Source of the DNA: Dehalococcoidia bacterium
GTDB taxonomy: Bacteria > Chloroflexota > Dehalococcoidia > Lucifugimonadales > VXLM01
DNA length: 35,479 nt
Assembly (NCBI GenBank): GCA_009841605.1
Contig: VXLM01000064.1
Span: forward strand, 1-35,479
Reading direction: 5' to 3'
Position 1 is the stretch's first letter. Every line of letters starts with the position of its first letter. The position numbers were made by a program, and so were the translations under genes. The notes below the pieces were generated by a model. It saw only the letters and a list, made by a program, of their open reading frames with translations, searched no databases and was not told the origin of the DNA. Positions 1 through 7,348 of the stretch are shown one piece after another.

Positions 1-171
1 GTCGCCGTCCCGCCCAGCATGAAGGCCCCCACCGTCGCCCGGCTCTACAACACCGACTGGTTCTCGGTGGAGACTGTCGTGAGTCCCGCCGTCGTCCGCG
101 ACCTTGCGCCCAAGCTCCTCAACGCGGGCGCCGAGGACATCATCGAGTACCCACTGAACAAGGTCATCTAG
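1..171 (+). CDS. hisG: ATP phosphoribosyltransferase, C-terminal end (partial)
   Basis: The window opens inside a reading frame of 56 codons ending in TAG at 169-171. The residues MKAPTVARLY, then VETVV, and the final GAEDIIEYPLNKVI match the C-terminal regulatory (ACT-like) domain of long-form HisG, which ends in a conserved AxxIxxYPLNKVI-like tail. HisG joins ATP and PRPP in the first step of histidine synthesis and is feedback-inhibited by histidine through this domain. Only the tail is visible, so the short or long form and the catalytic domain cannot be checked. The family call rests on the tail motif. Confidence 0.82.
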   Translation, partial: VAVPPSMKAPTVARLYNTDWFSVETVVSPAVVRDLAPKLLNAGAEDIIEYPLNKVI

Positions 172-197
172 GGCAGGGGAGTCGGGGCGGTAACGCC

Positions 198-225
198 TTG
201 ACACCCCAACGTCCCAAGCTACAAT
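198..225 (+). promoter_or_regulatory. Sigma-70-type promoter for the MetE-like gene
   Basis: TTGACA at 198-203 and TACAAT at 220-225 are separated by 16 bp. They lie 33 bp upstream of the start codon at 259 and just after the hisG stop, so the MetE-like gene probably has its own transcript. The -35 is a perfect consensus match and the -10 matches at 5 of 6 positions. Confidence 0.6.
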
Positions 226-258
226 GAGCCTCACCCCACTCATGAAGGTCTGCCGTCC

Positions 259-1350
259 ATGAACCGATCCGATCCCCTTTTTCCGACATTCGTCGTCGGA
301 AGCCTGCCTCGACCGCAGTGGGTCAGAGACCTCATCGAGGACCGAAAGGCCGGACGCGTCAGCGAGGAGGAGGCGGACAGGCTCCTCGACGACGTGGTCC
401 CGTCGGCCATCCGGATGCAGGAACGCGCAGGAGTCGACTACATCTCCGACGGCGAGTGGAGGCGCGAGAGCTACGTCAAGGTCTTCACAGAGGCCGTCGA
501 CGGCTTCACCAACGATCTGGTCTCGTCGGGCGGCACGTCGTCCTTCACGCACCTGATGTACCCGGCCGTGACCTCCAGGATATCGACGCGACGTTCGATG
601 GCGGCGGGCGAGGTCGAGTTCATGCGCAAGCACACCGACTCGAAGATCATCGTCGCCATACCCTCGCCGTACACCGTCGGGCGGCGCATGTGGAGCGCGG
701 ACCACTCGACCGGGGCGTACCCGACCCGCGAGGAGTTCGTCGAGGCCTGCGTTCCCATCATCAACGAGGAACTGCTCCGCCTCGCCGCGCTGGGGGCAGA
801 CATGATCCAGATCGACGACCCCTGGCTTGGACTTCTTGTCGATCCCGACTACCGCGAGAAAGAGGGTATACATGACGTCGACCACGAGATAGAAGTGACC
901 GTCACGTCCATGAATCGCGCCGTAGCAGGTCTCGAAGATGTCCCGTTGAGCGTTCACTTCTGCCACGCGCACTTCAACCGGCAGCACGGCACGAAAGGTC
1001 CCTACGACCTCATCATCGGCGCGCTCGGCGATATGAACGTCGACCGGTTCGCCATGGAGCTTGCCACCCCCGACGCCGGAGGGATCGACGTACTCAAGGA
1101 CTTTCCCAAGGACAAGACGCTCGGTCTGGGCGTAGTAGACCACACCGACCCACACATCGAGACGCCGGAGGAGGTCGTCACCCGGACGGAGGCTGCGATG
1201 GAGTACGTCCCGAAGGAGCGCCTCACACTCAATCCCGACTGTGGCTTCTCCCCCTCCAGCGTCAACCCCATGGACTTCGACGAGGCCTACATGAAGCTCA
1301 GCGCCCTCGGTCGCGGGGCAGCCCTGCTGCGCGACAAGTACGGGGACTGA
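259..1350 (+). CDS. MetE-like (cobalamin-independent methionine synthase family) zinc methyltransferase, single domain
   Basis: This 363-residue protein matches the catalytic C-terminal barrel of cobalamin-independent methionine synthase and lacks the N-terminal half of full MetE (about 750 residues). The four zinc ligands of the family appear in order: His233 and Cys235 in VHFCHAHF, Glu267 in MELATP, and Cys328 in NPDCGF. FVVGSLPRP near the N-terminus and SDGEWRRE at 63-70 are also typical. Enzymes of this fold move a methyl or alkyl group to a zinc-bound thiol. Stand-alone versions include archaeal-type methionine synthases and alkyl-CoM-type transferases, so the substrate is unknown. A promoter at 198-225 precedes it. 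It ends 32 bp before the NUDIX gene, with which it may be co-transcribed. Confidence 0.8.
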   Translation: MNRSDPLFPTFVVGSLPRPQWVRDLIEDRKAGRVSEEEADRLLDDVVPSAIRMQERAGVDYISDGEWRRESYVKVFTEAVDGFTNDLVSSGGTSSFTHLMYPAVTSRISTRRSMAAGEVEFMRKHTDSKIIVAIPSPYTVGRRMWSADHSTGAYPTREEFVEACVPIINEELLRLAALGADMIQIDDPWLGLLVDPDYREKEGIHDVDHEIEVTVTSMNRAVAGLEDVPLSVHFCHAHFNRQHGTKGPYDLIIGALGDMNVDRFAMELATPDAGGIDVLKDFPKDKTLGLGVVDHTDPHIETPEEVVTRTEAAMEYVPKERLTLNPDCGFSPSSVNPMDFDEAYMKLSALGRGAALLRDKYGD

Positions 1351-1382
1351 TAGTCCTTTGGACGCACACCGGGACGACACCC

Positions 1383-1859
1383 ATGGTTAGCGGCATAGTC
1401 AGGCCAGTCGCCCTGTGCGTGATCAGACGTGACGACAAGCTGCTCGTATCCGAAGGCTACGACACAGCCAAGAAAGACCACTTCTACCGACCGCTGGGCG
1501 GTACCATCGAGTTTGGAGAGTCGAGCGCCGAAGCAGCCGCGAGGGAAATGGCCGAGGAGTTAAACACGGAAGTCACCAACGTGCGATGGCTGGGTGTCGT
1601 CGAAAACATCTTCACCGTGCACGGGCAGACGGGACACGAGATCGTCATGCTCTACGAAGCCGACTTCGCAGACGAGACCCTGTACGAACGCAACCAGATC
1701 TGCGCCCAAGAGGACGACGGTTCGTCCTTCAAGGCTATCTGGAAGTCCCTCGACGACTTCAAGTCGGGTAGGGGACGGCTGGTGCCGGATGGGCTCCTGG
1801 CAATACTTGAAGGAAGATCGACTGAGGTAAGCCACGTCCAGGCCGACCGGAGGAAATGA
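1383..1859 (+). CDS. NUDIX hydrolase
   Basis: A 158-residue protein with a near-complete Nudix box, GX5EX7REXXEE, at residues 40-59 (G40, E46, R54, E55, E58, E59). The usual glycine after the box is Asn61. Nudix enzymes hydrolyse nucleoside diphosphates linked to another group, using divalent cations bound by the box glutamates. The order of a beta-strand-rich start (VRPVALCVIRRDDKLLVSEG), the box, and a second half ending near LLAILEG is normal for a single-domain housecleaning enzyme. The stop codon is 3 bp before the cinA start, so translational coupling with cinA is likely. CinA also contains a nucleotide pyrophosphatase domain, which hints at a shared role in nucleotide cleanup, but the substrate cannot be read from sequence. 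Confidence 0.85.
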   Translation: MVSGIVRPVALCVIRRDDKLLVSEGYDTAKKDHFYRPLGGTIEFGESSAEAAAREMAEELNTEVTNVRWLGVVENIFTVHGQTGHEIVMLYEADFADETLYERNQICAQEDDGSSFKAIWKSLDDFKSGRGRLVPDGLLAILEGRSTEVSHVQADRRK

Positions 1860-1862
1860 CAT

Positions 1863-3116
1863 ATGCCGAATGCTGAAATAGTCTCCATCGGCTCCGAGTT
1901 GCTGCTCGGCCAAATCGTCGATACCAACTCGGCGTGGATGGCCCGGCGCCTCACCGACATCGGCGTCGACCTCTACTACAAGACCATCGTGGGCGACAAT
2001 CCCGACAGGATGAAATCGGTCATCGACCGCGCACTGGGCCGCTCAGACATCGTCATAACCGGGGGCGGCCTCGGCCCGACCCAGGACGATCTGACCCGTC
2101 AGACCATCGCCGACGCCACCGGGCGAAAGCTCGTGCGCGACCCCGCATTGCTTGAAGACATCGAGCAGCGCTTCCGCAGGCGCGGGTTCATCATGACCCC
2201 GAACAACGAACGTCAGGCCGACATTCCCGAAGGCGCGATAGCCGTCCACAACCCGAACGGCACTGCTCCTTCCTTCATCGTCGAGGACCCGCGCGGAGTG
2301 GTCATTGCTCTGCCGGGCGTTCCCCACGAGTTGAAGTGGCTTTTCGACAATGAGGTCGTGCCGTACCTGCGCGAGAGGTTCCAGCTGTCGGAGACGCTGA
2401 CCTATCGCATCCTCAAGGTAGGCGACCTCGGCGAGAGCAACGTTGACGACCGCATCGGCCACCTGATCGCTGGCTCCGTGAACCCAACCGTTGGAGTGCT
2501 CGCCCATCCCGGACAGGTCGACGTGCGGATCGCGGCGAAGGCATCCAGTATTGAGGAGGCCAACAGGCTCATCGACCCGGTCGAGGCGCAGGTGCGCGAG
2601 CTTCTCGGTCACCATGTCTTCGCCGTAGACGAGGAGACGCTGGAGGACGCCGTCGGCAGGCTGTTGGAACAGGGAAATTCGACCATCGCCGTGTACGAGG
2701 ACCTCACGAGCGGCATCGTCGCCACCAAGCTCCACGAGGCCAGCGCCGATCACTTCGTCGAGGGCACCATCGGCAACAACCTCGGCTCGATCCGCCGCCT
2801 GATCGCGGGCGTCGGCGTATCGGACGTCGACTCGTTCATGGCCGATCAGTCAGCTACGACCGACAAACTGGCCGAAGCGGTACGCGCGCGCTCCGGCGCT
2901 GACATCGGACTCGCCCTTCACGGCGTCCCGGAGCCGGGCGACATGTCCCAGAATCTCGCGAAGGGGACGACCTACATCTCAGTGACGGACGGCATCCGGT
3001 CGAAGTCCCGTGTCTTCAACACCGCTGGACGGGGCGCTCCCGACCGCGAGCGCACAAGCATGTACGCCCTCGGCCTCCTCCGCGCCGCACTGACCGAGTG
3101 GAGCGACGAAGACTAG
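1863..3116 (+). CDS. cinA: CinA family protein (nucleotide pyrophosphatase domain plus divergent C-terminal domain)
   Basis: At 417 residues this has the usual CinA length. The N-terminal MoCF-biosynthesis/COG1058 domain is clear: EIVSIGSELLLGQIVDTN at 5-22, TGGGLGPTQDDLTR at 66-79 and ALPGVPHE at 149-156. That domain hydrolyses ADP-ribose-type dinucleotides in the pyridine-nucleotide cycle. The C-terminal third (about 255-417) aligns in position with the NMN deamidase (PncC) domain, but the AESCTGG signature reads VYEDLTSG and the GIAGP-type loop reads HGVPEPGD, so deamidase activity is doubtful. GGAGGA at 1849-1854 lies 8 bp before the ATG. The gene directly follows the NUDIX gene. Its 3' end and downstream flank are partly duplicated at 4461-4835. 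Confidence 0.88.
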   Translation: MPNAEIVSIGSELLLGQIVDTNSAWMARRLTDIGVDLYYKTIVGDNPDRMKSVIDRALGRSDIVITGGGLGPTQDDLTRQTIADATGRKLVRDPALLEDIEQRFRRRGFIMTPNNERQADIPEGAIAVHNPNGTAPSFIVEDPRGVVIALPGVPHELKWLFDNEVVPYLRERFQLSETLTYRILKVGDLGESNVDDRIGHLIAGSVNPTVGVLAHPGQVDVRIAAKASSIEEANRLIDPVEAQVRELLGHHVFAVDEETLEDAVGRLLEQGNSTIAVYEDLTSGIVATKLHEASADHFVEGTIGNNLGSIRRLIAGVGVSDVDSFMADQSATTDKLAEAVRARSGADIGLALHGVPEPGDMSQNLAKGTTYISVTDGIRSKSRVFNTAGRGAPDRERTSMYALGLLRAALTEWSDED

Positions 3117-3200
3117 CCGTCATCCAACGCCCCTTGCAGCATTGTGAGCGAGTTCGTCCTAACTTGCGAACGACATCGCACAGTCGAAATCGATCAAACT
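3117..3200 (+). repeat. cinA downstream flank, copy 1
   Basis: The bases after the cinA stop recur after the truncated cinA copy at 4757-4835. The last 34 bp (3167-3200) are identical to 4802-4835, and the homology ends abruptly at 3200. This edge marks one boundary of the inserted segment that carries the methyltransferase gene. Confidence 0.75.
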
Positions 3201-3297
3201 CCAAATGCCGGATTCCTAGAGAAGTTGCGAGCCTGTATGCTGAGCCTGAACTTCGACTGTGTGATGATTTAGTTTGATGCTCGATCGGAGAGGTGGT

Positions 3298-4377
3298 ATG
3301 AAGCTGCTGAGCTATGACCTGGACCTGTTCATGGGTCTCAATGATGAGTATGCGTCGAAGAGGGCCGCGCAAGAACTGGTCTCGGCGACTAATGTGATGA
3401 GGCGTGGAGAACTCGAAAGCGCAGGTAGGAAGGTCGCGGAGGTCAACAAGGAACTCGATTTCAAGGAGGGTATGCGGGTCCTTGAAATCGGGTGTGGGAG
3501 AGGATACCTGGGCGAGGTACTGAGGCGAGACTACGGATGCGAAGTGGTGGGATTGGACATTCGAAAATACCCCGAGTGGGACGACTTACTCACTGAGGGC
3601 CTGGACCTTCGGCTGCACGACATCAGCCTTGGGAGAAACGAGGATCTGGGCGTTTTCGACCGGATCGTCTCGTTGTCCGTCTGGGAACATATGGAGCATC
3701 CCTATGCGGCCCTCACAGCCGTAAAGCATCTGCTGAATCCGAACGGCGGGAGTCTGGCCTACATTGCGGCAAACTTGTACCGCGGTACCAAAGCTTCGCA
3801 TCGATACCGAGAAGTCTTCTTCCCCTGGCCGCATCTCTTATTCGACGATGACGTGTTCGTGCAGTTCCACCGAGCCATTGGGCCAAACAGCTTCAGGCCC
3901 GCTGCTTGGGTCAACAAACTCACGGTTGCACACTATGAGAAGTACGTTCAACAGCTCGAATTCGATGTAGTGAAACAGTGGACTAGAGGGACTCCAATTG
4001 ACGAAGAGTTCTACGAACGTTTCATCGACAAGCTCGGACGCTATCCTCTTTACGACCTAGAACGGGATTTCATCTACTTGGTCCTTGGACGCCAATCCCG
4101 TGGATCGATTGAGTCGTCCCTGAAACTCCAGATCGCAAACTTGGAAAGCCGTCTCAGGAAGCGCGATGAAAGAGCGAAGGAACTTTCTGATCTACTCGTG
4201 GAGAGTAGGGTGGAAGCGAACAAACTTCGTCAGAGCCTCAGAGTGATGCGAGAAAGTTCCTCCTTCCGGGTTGGCAGCGCGCTGGTCACCGCCGTTAGAA
4301 ACCCCTCACAGGCCTGGAGACTGCCTTCGCAGTTGTTGCAGGTATTCATGAGTCGGGGAACGAATAAGGACCAGTGA
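3298..4377 (+). CDS. Class I SAM-dependent methyltransferase with C-terminal coiled coil
   Basis: Taken from ATG 3298 (359 residues), which has GGAGAGG at 3287-3293; an upstream TTG/ATG pair at 3274/3277 is open but has no better ribosome site. Motif I is VLEIGCGRGYLGE at 61-73, motif II ends at VVGLDIRK, and VFDRIVSLSVWEHMEHP supplies the motif IV/post-motif region, as in Methyltransf_11/23 enzymes. From about residue 270 to 322 there is a charged heptad-like coiled coil. It is followed by the short tail SSSFRVGSALVTAVR, a kind of ending often seen in proteins of surface-polysaccharide loci. Only 9 bp separate its stop from a wecB-like start, also a polysaccharide gene. The segment is visibly less GC-rich than cinA and sits between two cinA copies, so it was probably imported. 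The acceptor substrate is unknown. Confidence 0.8.
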   Translation: MKLLSYDLDLFMGLNDEYASKRAAQELVSATNVMRRGELESAGRKVAEVNKELDFKEGMRVLEIGCGRGYLGEVLRRDYGCEVVGLDIRKYPEWDDLLTEGLDLRLHDISLGRNEDLGVFDRIVSLSVWEHMEHPYAALTAVKHLLNPNGGSLAYIAANLYRGTKASHRYREVFFPWPHLLFDDDVFVQFHRAIGPNSFRPAAWVNKLTVAHYEKYVQQLEFDVVKQWTRGTPIDEEFYERFIDKLGRYPLYDLERDFIYLVLGRQSRGSIESSLKLQIANLESRLRKRDERAKELSDLLVESRVEANKLRQSLRVMRESSSFRVGSALVTAVRNPSQAWRLPSQLLQVFMSRGTNKDQ

Positions 4378-4386
4378 CTTCAGGAT

Positions 4387-4461
4387 ATGCGTATTCTCTC
4401 CGTAGTCGGAATACGTCCTGAGGCCGTGAAGATGGCATTGATCGCCCGAGCACTTGCGGGC
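4387..4461 (+). pseudogene. 5' fragment of a UDP-GlcNAc 2-epimerase (WecB-like) gene
   Basis: The first 25 codons read MRILSVVGIRPEAVKMALIA and continue RALAG. They match the conserved N-terminus of WecB-type epimerases (family pattern: V-x-G-T-R-P-E-A-I-K-M-x-P). AGGA lies just upstream, and the start is 9 bp after the methyltransferase stop. Homology then breaks off into cinA sequence at about 4461-4465 in a different reading frame, so no epimerase is made. The fragment shows that the methyltransferase once headed, or sat in, a nucleotide-sugar/polysaccharide operon in its source genome. Confidence 0.7.
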
Positions 4462-4756
4462 GTCGAAGGCCCCGAGCATCGAGGAGGCCAACAAGCTCAT
4501 CGACCCGGTCGAGGCGCAAGTGCGAGAACTGCTTGGCAACCACGTCTTCGCCGTAGACGAGGAGACTCTGGAGGACGCCGGCGGCGAAATACTCGAGCAG
4601 GGAAACGCAACGATAGCGGTCTATGAGGACCTCACGAGCGGCCTCGTCGCCACCAAGCTCCACGAGGCCAGCGCCGACCACTTCGTCGATCGCGCCATCG
4701 GCAACAACCTCGGCCTCCTCCGCGCCGCACTGACGGAGTGGAGTGCCGAAGACTAG
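4461..4756 (+). pseudogene. Truncated, internally deleted second copy of the cinA 3' end
   Basis: Bases 4465-4714 align without gaps to cinA 2537-2786, with about 213 of 250 identical by eye. The copy then jumps to the equivalent of 3075 and runs to a stop at 4754-4756. The skipped part is 288 bp, exactly 96 codons, and lies between two copies of CCTCGGC (2780-2786 and 3068-3074), only one of which remains here (4708-4714). The frame is open for 100 codons from 4454 but lacks the N-terminal domain and most of the C-terminal domain. It is out of frame with the wecB start before it, so expression is unlikely. The divergence suggests it came from a related strain rather than from a recent local duplication. 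Confidence 0.85.
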
Positions 4757-4835
4757 ACCTGCGCCCCCTTTACAACGTTGTGAGTAAGATCGTGCTACTT
4801 ACGAACGACATCGCACAGTCGAAATCGATCAAACT
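4757..4835 (+). repeat. cinA downstream flank, copy 2
   Basis: This is homologous to 3117-3200 downstream of the intact cinA. It ends with 34 identical bases (4802-4835), after which the two flanks diverge. Together with 4461-4756 it forms the downstream arm of the duplication around the methyltransferase cargo. Confidence 0.75.
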
Positions 4836-4919
4836 GTGCCCTTTTTCTCATAGTTTTCGGAAAGCTCATCCTGCTATAAGGAAAATGACGAAGCAAGTGA
4901 GGCGGGGTGGGGGAATAAG

Positions 4920-5105
4920 ATGAGCTATCGTGTAAATCCAAACGTCGCGGAAAAGCACACGTTACCCAAAGCTATAATTCACCGTTCGCTCTGCATCTGG
5001 GTGCAGCACGAATGGCCCGGCCCCTTCATGACAAAGGCGAAGGCCCTCGCTTGGGCACATACAACGGGCCGCCCTGTAGATTCCTGCCAGAGATGCGATC
5101 CGTAG
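4920..5105 (+). CDS. Small His/Cys-containing hypothetical protein
   Basis: A 61-residue frame starts at ATG 4920 after a purine-rich stretch that could bind ribosomes. The pattern HRSLC, then W/P/G residues (EWPGPF), an Ala-rich helix (TKAKALAWAHTTGRPV) and a final CQRC is not random-looking. It resembles small proteins with a possible H-C...C-x-x-C metal site. No family can be named with certainty. It stands alone between the cinA duplication and a hairpin repeat, with no obvious operon partner. Confidence 0.45.
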   Translation: MSYRVNPNVAEKHTLPKAIIHRSLCIWVQHEWPGPFMTKAKALAWAHTTGRPVDSCQRCDP

Positions 5106-5124
5106 CAAGGAGGCCAGTGTCACT

Positions 5125-5187
5125 CCGTTTACCCTGAGCCTGTCGAAGGGTGCGTTGTTCATGGTTCGACAAGCTCACCACGAACGG
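5125..5187. repeat. Composite hairpin repeat (two inverted half-sites), copy 1
   Basis: The left half (CCTGAGCCTGTCGAAGG core) and the right half (GTTCGACAAGCTCACC) are inverted relative to each other, giving a long imperfect stem from CCGTT to AACGG around a short loop. The same composite element occurs in the opposite orientation at 17789-17854, and single or degenerate halves occur at 13974, 16455 and 32649. All lie between genes. It looks like a REP/MITE-like dispersed element. It sits 100 bp downstream of the aldolase gene (which is on the - strand) and may help end transcription there. Confidence 0.75.
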
Positions 5188-5287
5188 ATCATTGAACCTT
5201 TTGGGCCAAACCCTGAGGCAAACGTAGTGACCATGTAGCGTCCAAGTGAACGAAAGAACCAGGGTGCCACGAAACCCTCCTCATGCG

Positions 5288-6046
5288 TCAACCCTGCGCC
5301 AACCGTGATTCCCTGAACGCCACCGCAGCCTCCAGGAAGAAATGCGAGGCGCGATGCGCCACCAAGACCTCGTGTGACATCTTCTTCCCCGCCGCGTGAA
5401 CGGCGTCTGTCACCTGCCTGGTGAACTCCTTGACTCGCGGGTGCTCCATCTGGCCGGGCAGGCCCATCGACTGAGAGAGGTCCTTCGGTCCGATGCCGTA
5501 GTAATCGATCCCCTCGACGGACAGAATGCCGTCCAGGTTGTCGAGCGCATCGACGTGTTCGATCAGCGCCATAACGATGACTTGCGAATTCGCGTGGGTC
5601 ATGTACTCAGACCTCGGCGGACCAAACCCGAAGTGAGTCGCCCGGGAGAACGACAGGCTCCGCCGACCTTCAGGCGCGTACCGACATCCCTCAGCCAGCT
5701 TCCGCGCGTCCTCCTCCGTCGTGATGTTCGGCGCGTGAATCCCCATGATCCCCCGCTCCAGGAACGAGTGAATCGTCGGAAGCTCCACGTCCGGCACCAT
5801 GCCAACGGGCGTCAGCCCGCTCATCTGCGCGACGCGGCTCTGCTCTTCCAGGTCGCTCAGCGTGAAGGTCCCATGCTCGCCGTCGAATATGACGAAGTCG
5901 TACCCTGCAATCCCAAGCAGCTCTACCTGCTCCGACGACGGCGAATTGAACTGGCACCCAAACGCGATCTCTCCCTTCCTCATCTTCTCGAAGATGTTGT
6001 TGGTCCGCAGGTCGACGTTGTGGGCGGTACGGTCTTGGAGGGTCAT
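5288..6046 (-). CDS. HpcH/HpaI-type class II aldolase
   Basis: A 252-residue protein of normal family length. It shows FDGEHGTF (55-59 includes the conserved His58), RGIMGIHAPN, a metal-ligand glutamate at ALIEHVDAL (Glu163) and GIGPKDLSQSMG (Asp189). These are the signatures of 2-keto-3-deoxy acid aldolases that cleave 2-oxo-4-hydroxy acids to pyruvate and an aldehyde through a metal enolate. AAGGAG stands 9 bp before the ATG. It is the last gene of a - strand series with the DUF4143-type ATPase, DUF2071 and GH42-like genes, but the 5' neighbour (the ATPase) is not obviously related in function. The exact substrate is unknown; hydroxy-keto acids from aromatic or sugar breakdown are typical. 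Confidence 0.87.
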   Translation of the reverse strand: MTLQDRTAHNVDLRTNNIFEKMRKGEIAFGCQFNSPSSEQVELLGIAGYDFVIFDGEHGTFTLSDLEEQSRVAQMSGLTPVGMVPDVELPTIHSFLERGIMGIHAPNITTEEDARKLAEGCRYAPEGRRSLSFSRATHFGFGPPRSEYMTHANSQVIVMALIEHVDALDNLDGILSVEGIDYYGIGPKDLSQSMGLPGQMEHPRVKEFTRQVTDAVHAAGKKMSHEVLVAHRASHFFLEAAVAFRESRLAQG

Positions 6047-6085
6047 GTGGTTGGGCTCCTTACTTCAAAAATGCGTAGCAATATG

Positions 6086-7258
6086 TTAATTGACCTCAAA
6101 TCGTTCGAACGCCCCGTTCAGCTCGGCCAGAGGGAGCACTTCGCTATCGGTCCGTGACTGGCGTGTCGCCCCGCCATATATCACGGTCTTCGATGATATA
6201 CCCGGAATCAGTTTCGCAACCCTGTTGAGCGAGGTAAAGTAGTCAGAGGCGACGGTAGCGCCCGACTTGATCTCGATGGCGTAGATTCCGTGACCGGTGC
6301 CATAGAAGAGGTCGCACTCGAGGCCTCTTGAGTCTCGGAAGAAGGAGAGGTTGGACTCTCTGCCTCGGTTGAAGCGGTGCTTGAGTGCCTCCGCAACTAC
6401 CATGTTCTCGAAAAGAGCGCCGCGAAGAGGATGGGTGGCGACCTGCTCGGCGTTTTCGATGCCGATGAGGTAGCTGGCCAGTCCCACGTCGTAGAAGTAC
6501 AACTTGGGTGACTTGACCAAGCGCTTTCGGATATTTGCGTGATATGGCGGCAGTTGGAAGATTATGTAGCTCGTTTCCAGCACCGTAAGCCACTCCCGAG
6601 CGGTGGTGTGTGACACGCCGGCATCCGAACCCAGCGAACTGAGGTTGACCAACTGCCCAATCCGCCCGGCGCACAGGCGCGCGAATAGCCTGAAGCCTGA
6701 AAGGTTGCGTATCTCGCCCAGCCGCCGTACGTCACGCTCGACGTAGGTCTCGACGTAGTCGCCGAGCGCTTGCCGTGGGTCGAGTCCCTGGTCGAGAATT
6801 CGTGGATAGAACCCGGAGTACAGGATGTCGTTAATCGCGTCGCTAGCGCCAATGCGCTGCCGTTCCCTAAGAGAGAACGGCAAGAGGCGGAGCAGCGCCG
6901 TCCTCCCTGCGAGAGACTGGCTGATAGCGTTGGACAGCCTGAACTGCTCGCTGCCGGTGAGCACGAAGAGGCTGTTGCGGCCTCGTTCGTCTGCAAGAAC
7001 CTGGAGATAGGACAGGAGCGCGGGCACATGCTGTATCTCATCGATGATTGCGCCTTCACCAAGTTGAGAGAGAAAGCCCCGGGGATCGGACTCGGCGAAT
7101 TCCCGCTGGTCGGGCGCTTCAAGGTTCACGTATTCTAAGTTGGAGAAGGCTGCGCGGCAGAGCGTTGTCTTACCGGACTGGCGTGGGCCCGTCACAGTCA
7201 CGAAGGGATACTGTTCAAACAGGGTCGTCAAACGGCCCGTGATTTCGCGCTCGATCAT
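6086..7258 (-). CDS. AAA-type ATPase with C-terminal DUF4143 domain
   Basis: Taken from ATG 7258 (390 residues), because family members begin close to MIxRE; a TTG 36 bp upstream is also open. The Walker A is GPRQSGKT at residues 24-31, the Walker B is AIIDE at 70-74, and the sensor-like VLTGSEQF follows at 99-106. The C-terminal DUF4143 part contains a winged-helix-like segment (about 205-230) and a PD-(D/E)XK-like strand pair with Glu314, Asp316 and the EIKSG motif at 329-333. This family is widespread and patchy, often mobile or strain-specific, and its role is unsettled. The gene is separated by 90 bp from DUF2071 upstream and by 39 bp from the aldolase downstream. Confidence 0.88.
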   Translation of the reverse strand: MIEREITGRLTTLFEQYPFVTVTGPRQSGKTTLCRAAFSNLEYVNLEAPDQREFAESDPRGFLSQLGEGAIIDEIQHVPALLSYLQVLADERGRNSLFVLTGSEQFRLSNAISQSLAGRTALLRLLPFSLRERQRIGASDAINDILYSGFYPRILDQGLDPRQALGDYVETYVERDVRRLGEIRNLSGFRLFARLCAGRIGQLVNLSSLGSDAGVSHTTAREWLTVLETSYIIFQLPPYHANIRKRLVKSPKLYFYDVGLASYLIGIENAEQVATHPLRGALFENMVVAEALKHRFNRGRESNLSFFRDSRGLECDLFYGTGHGIYAIEIKSGATVASDYFTSLNRVAKLIPGISSKTVIYGGATRQSRTDSEVLPLAELNGAFERFEVN

Positions 7259-7348
7259 GGACACCAAGATACCAATAAAGTGCACAAATTGCAAGTAGTA
7301 CTTTCAGATTGCGCAAATATCCTAGTAGATTGTAGAGTAGCGCTTCCC

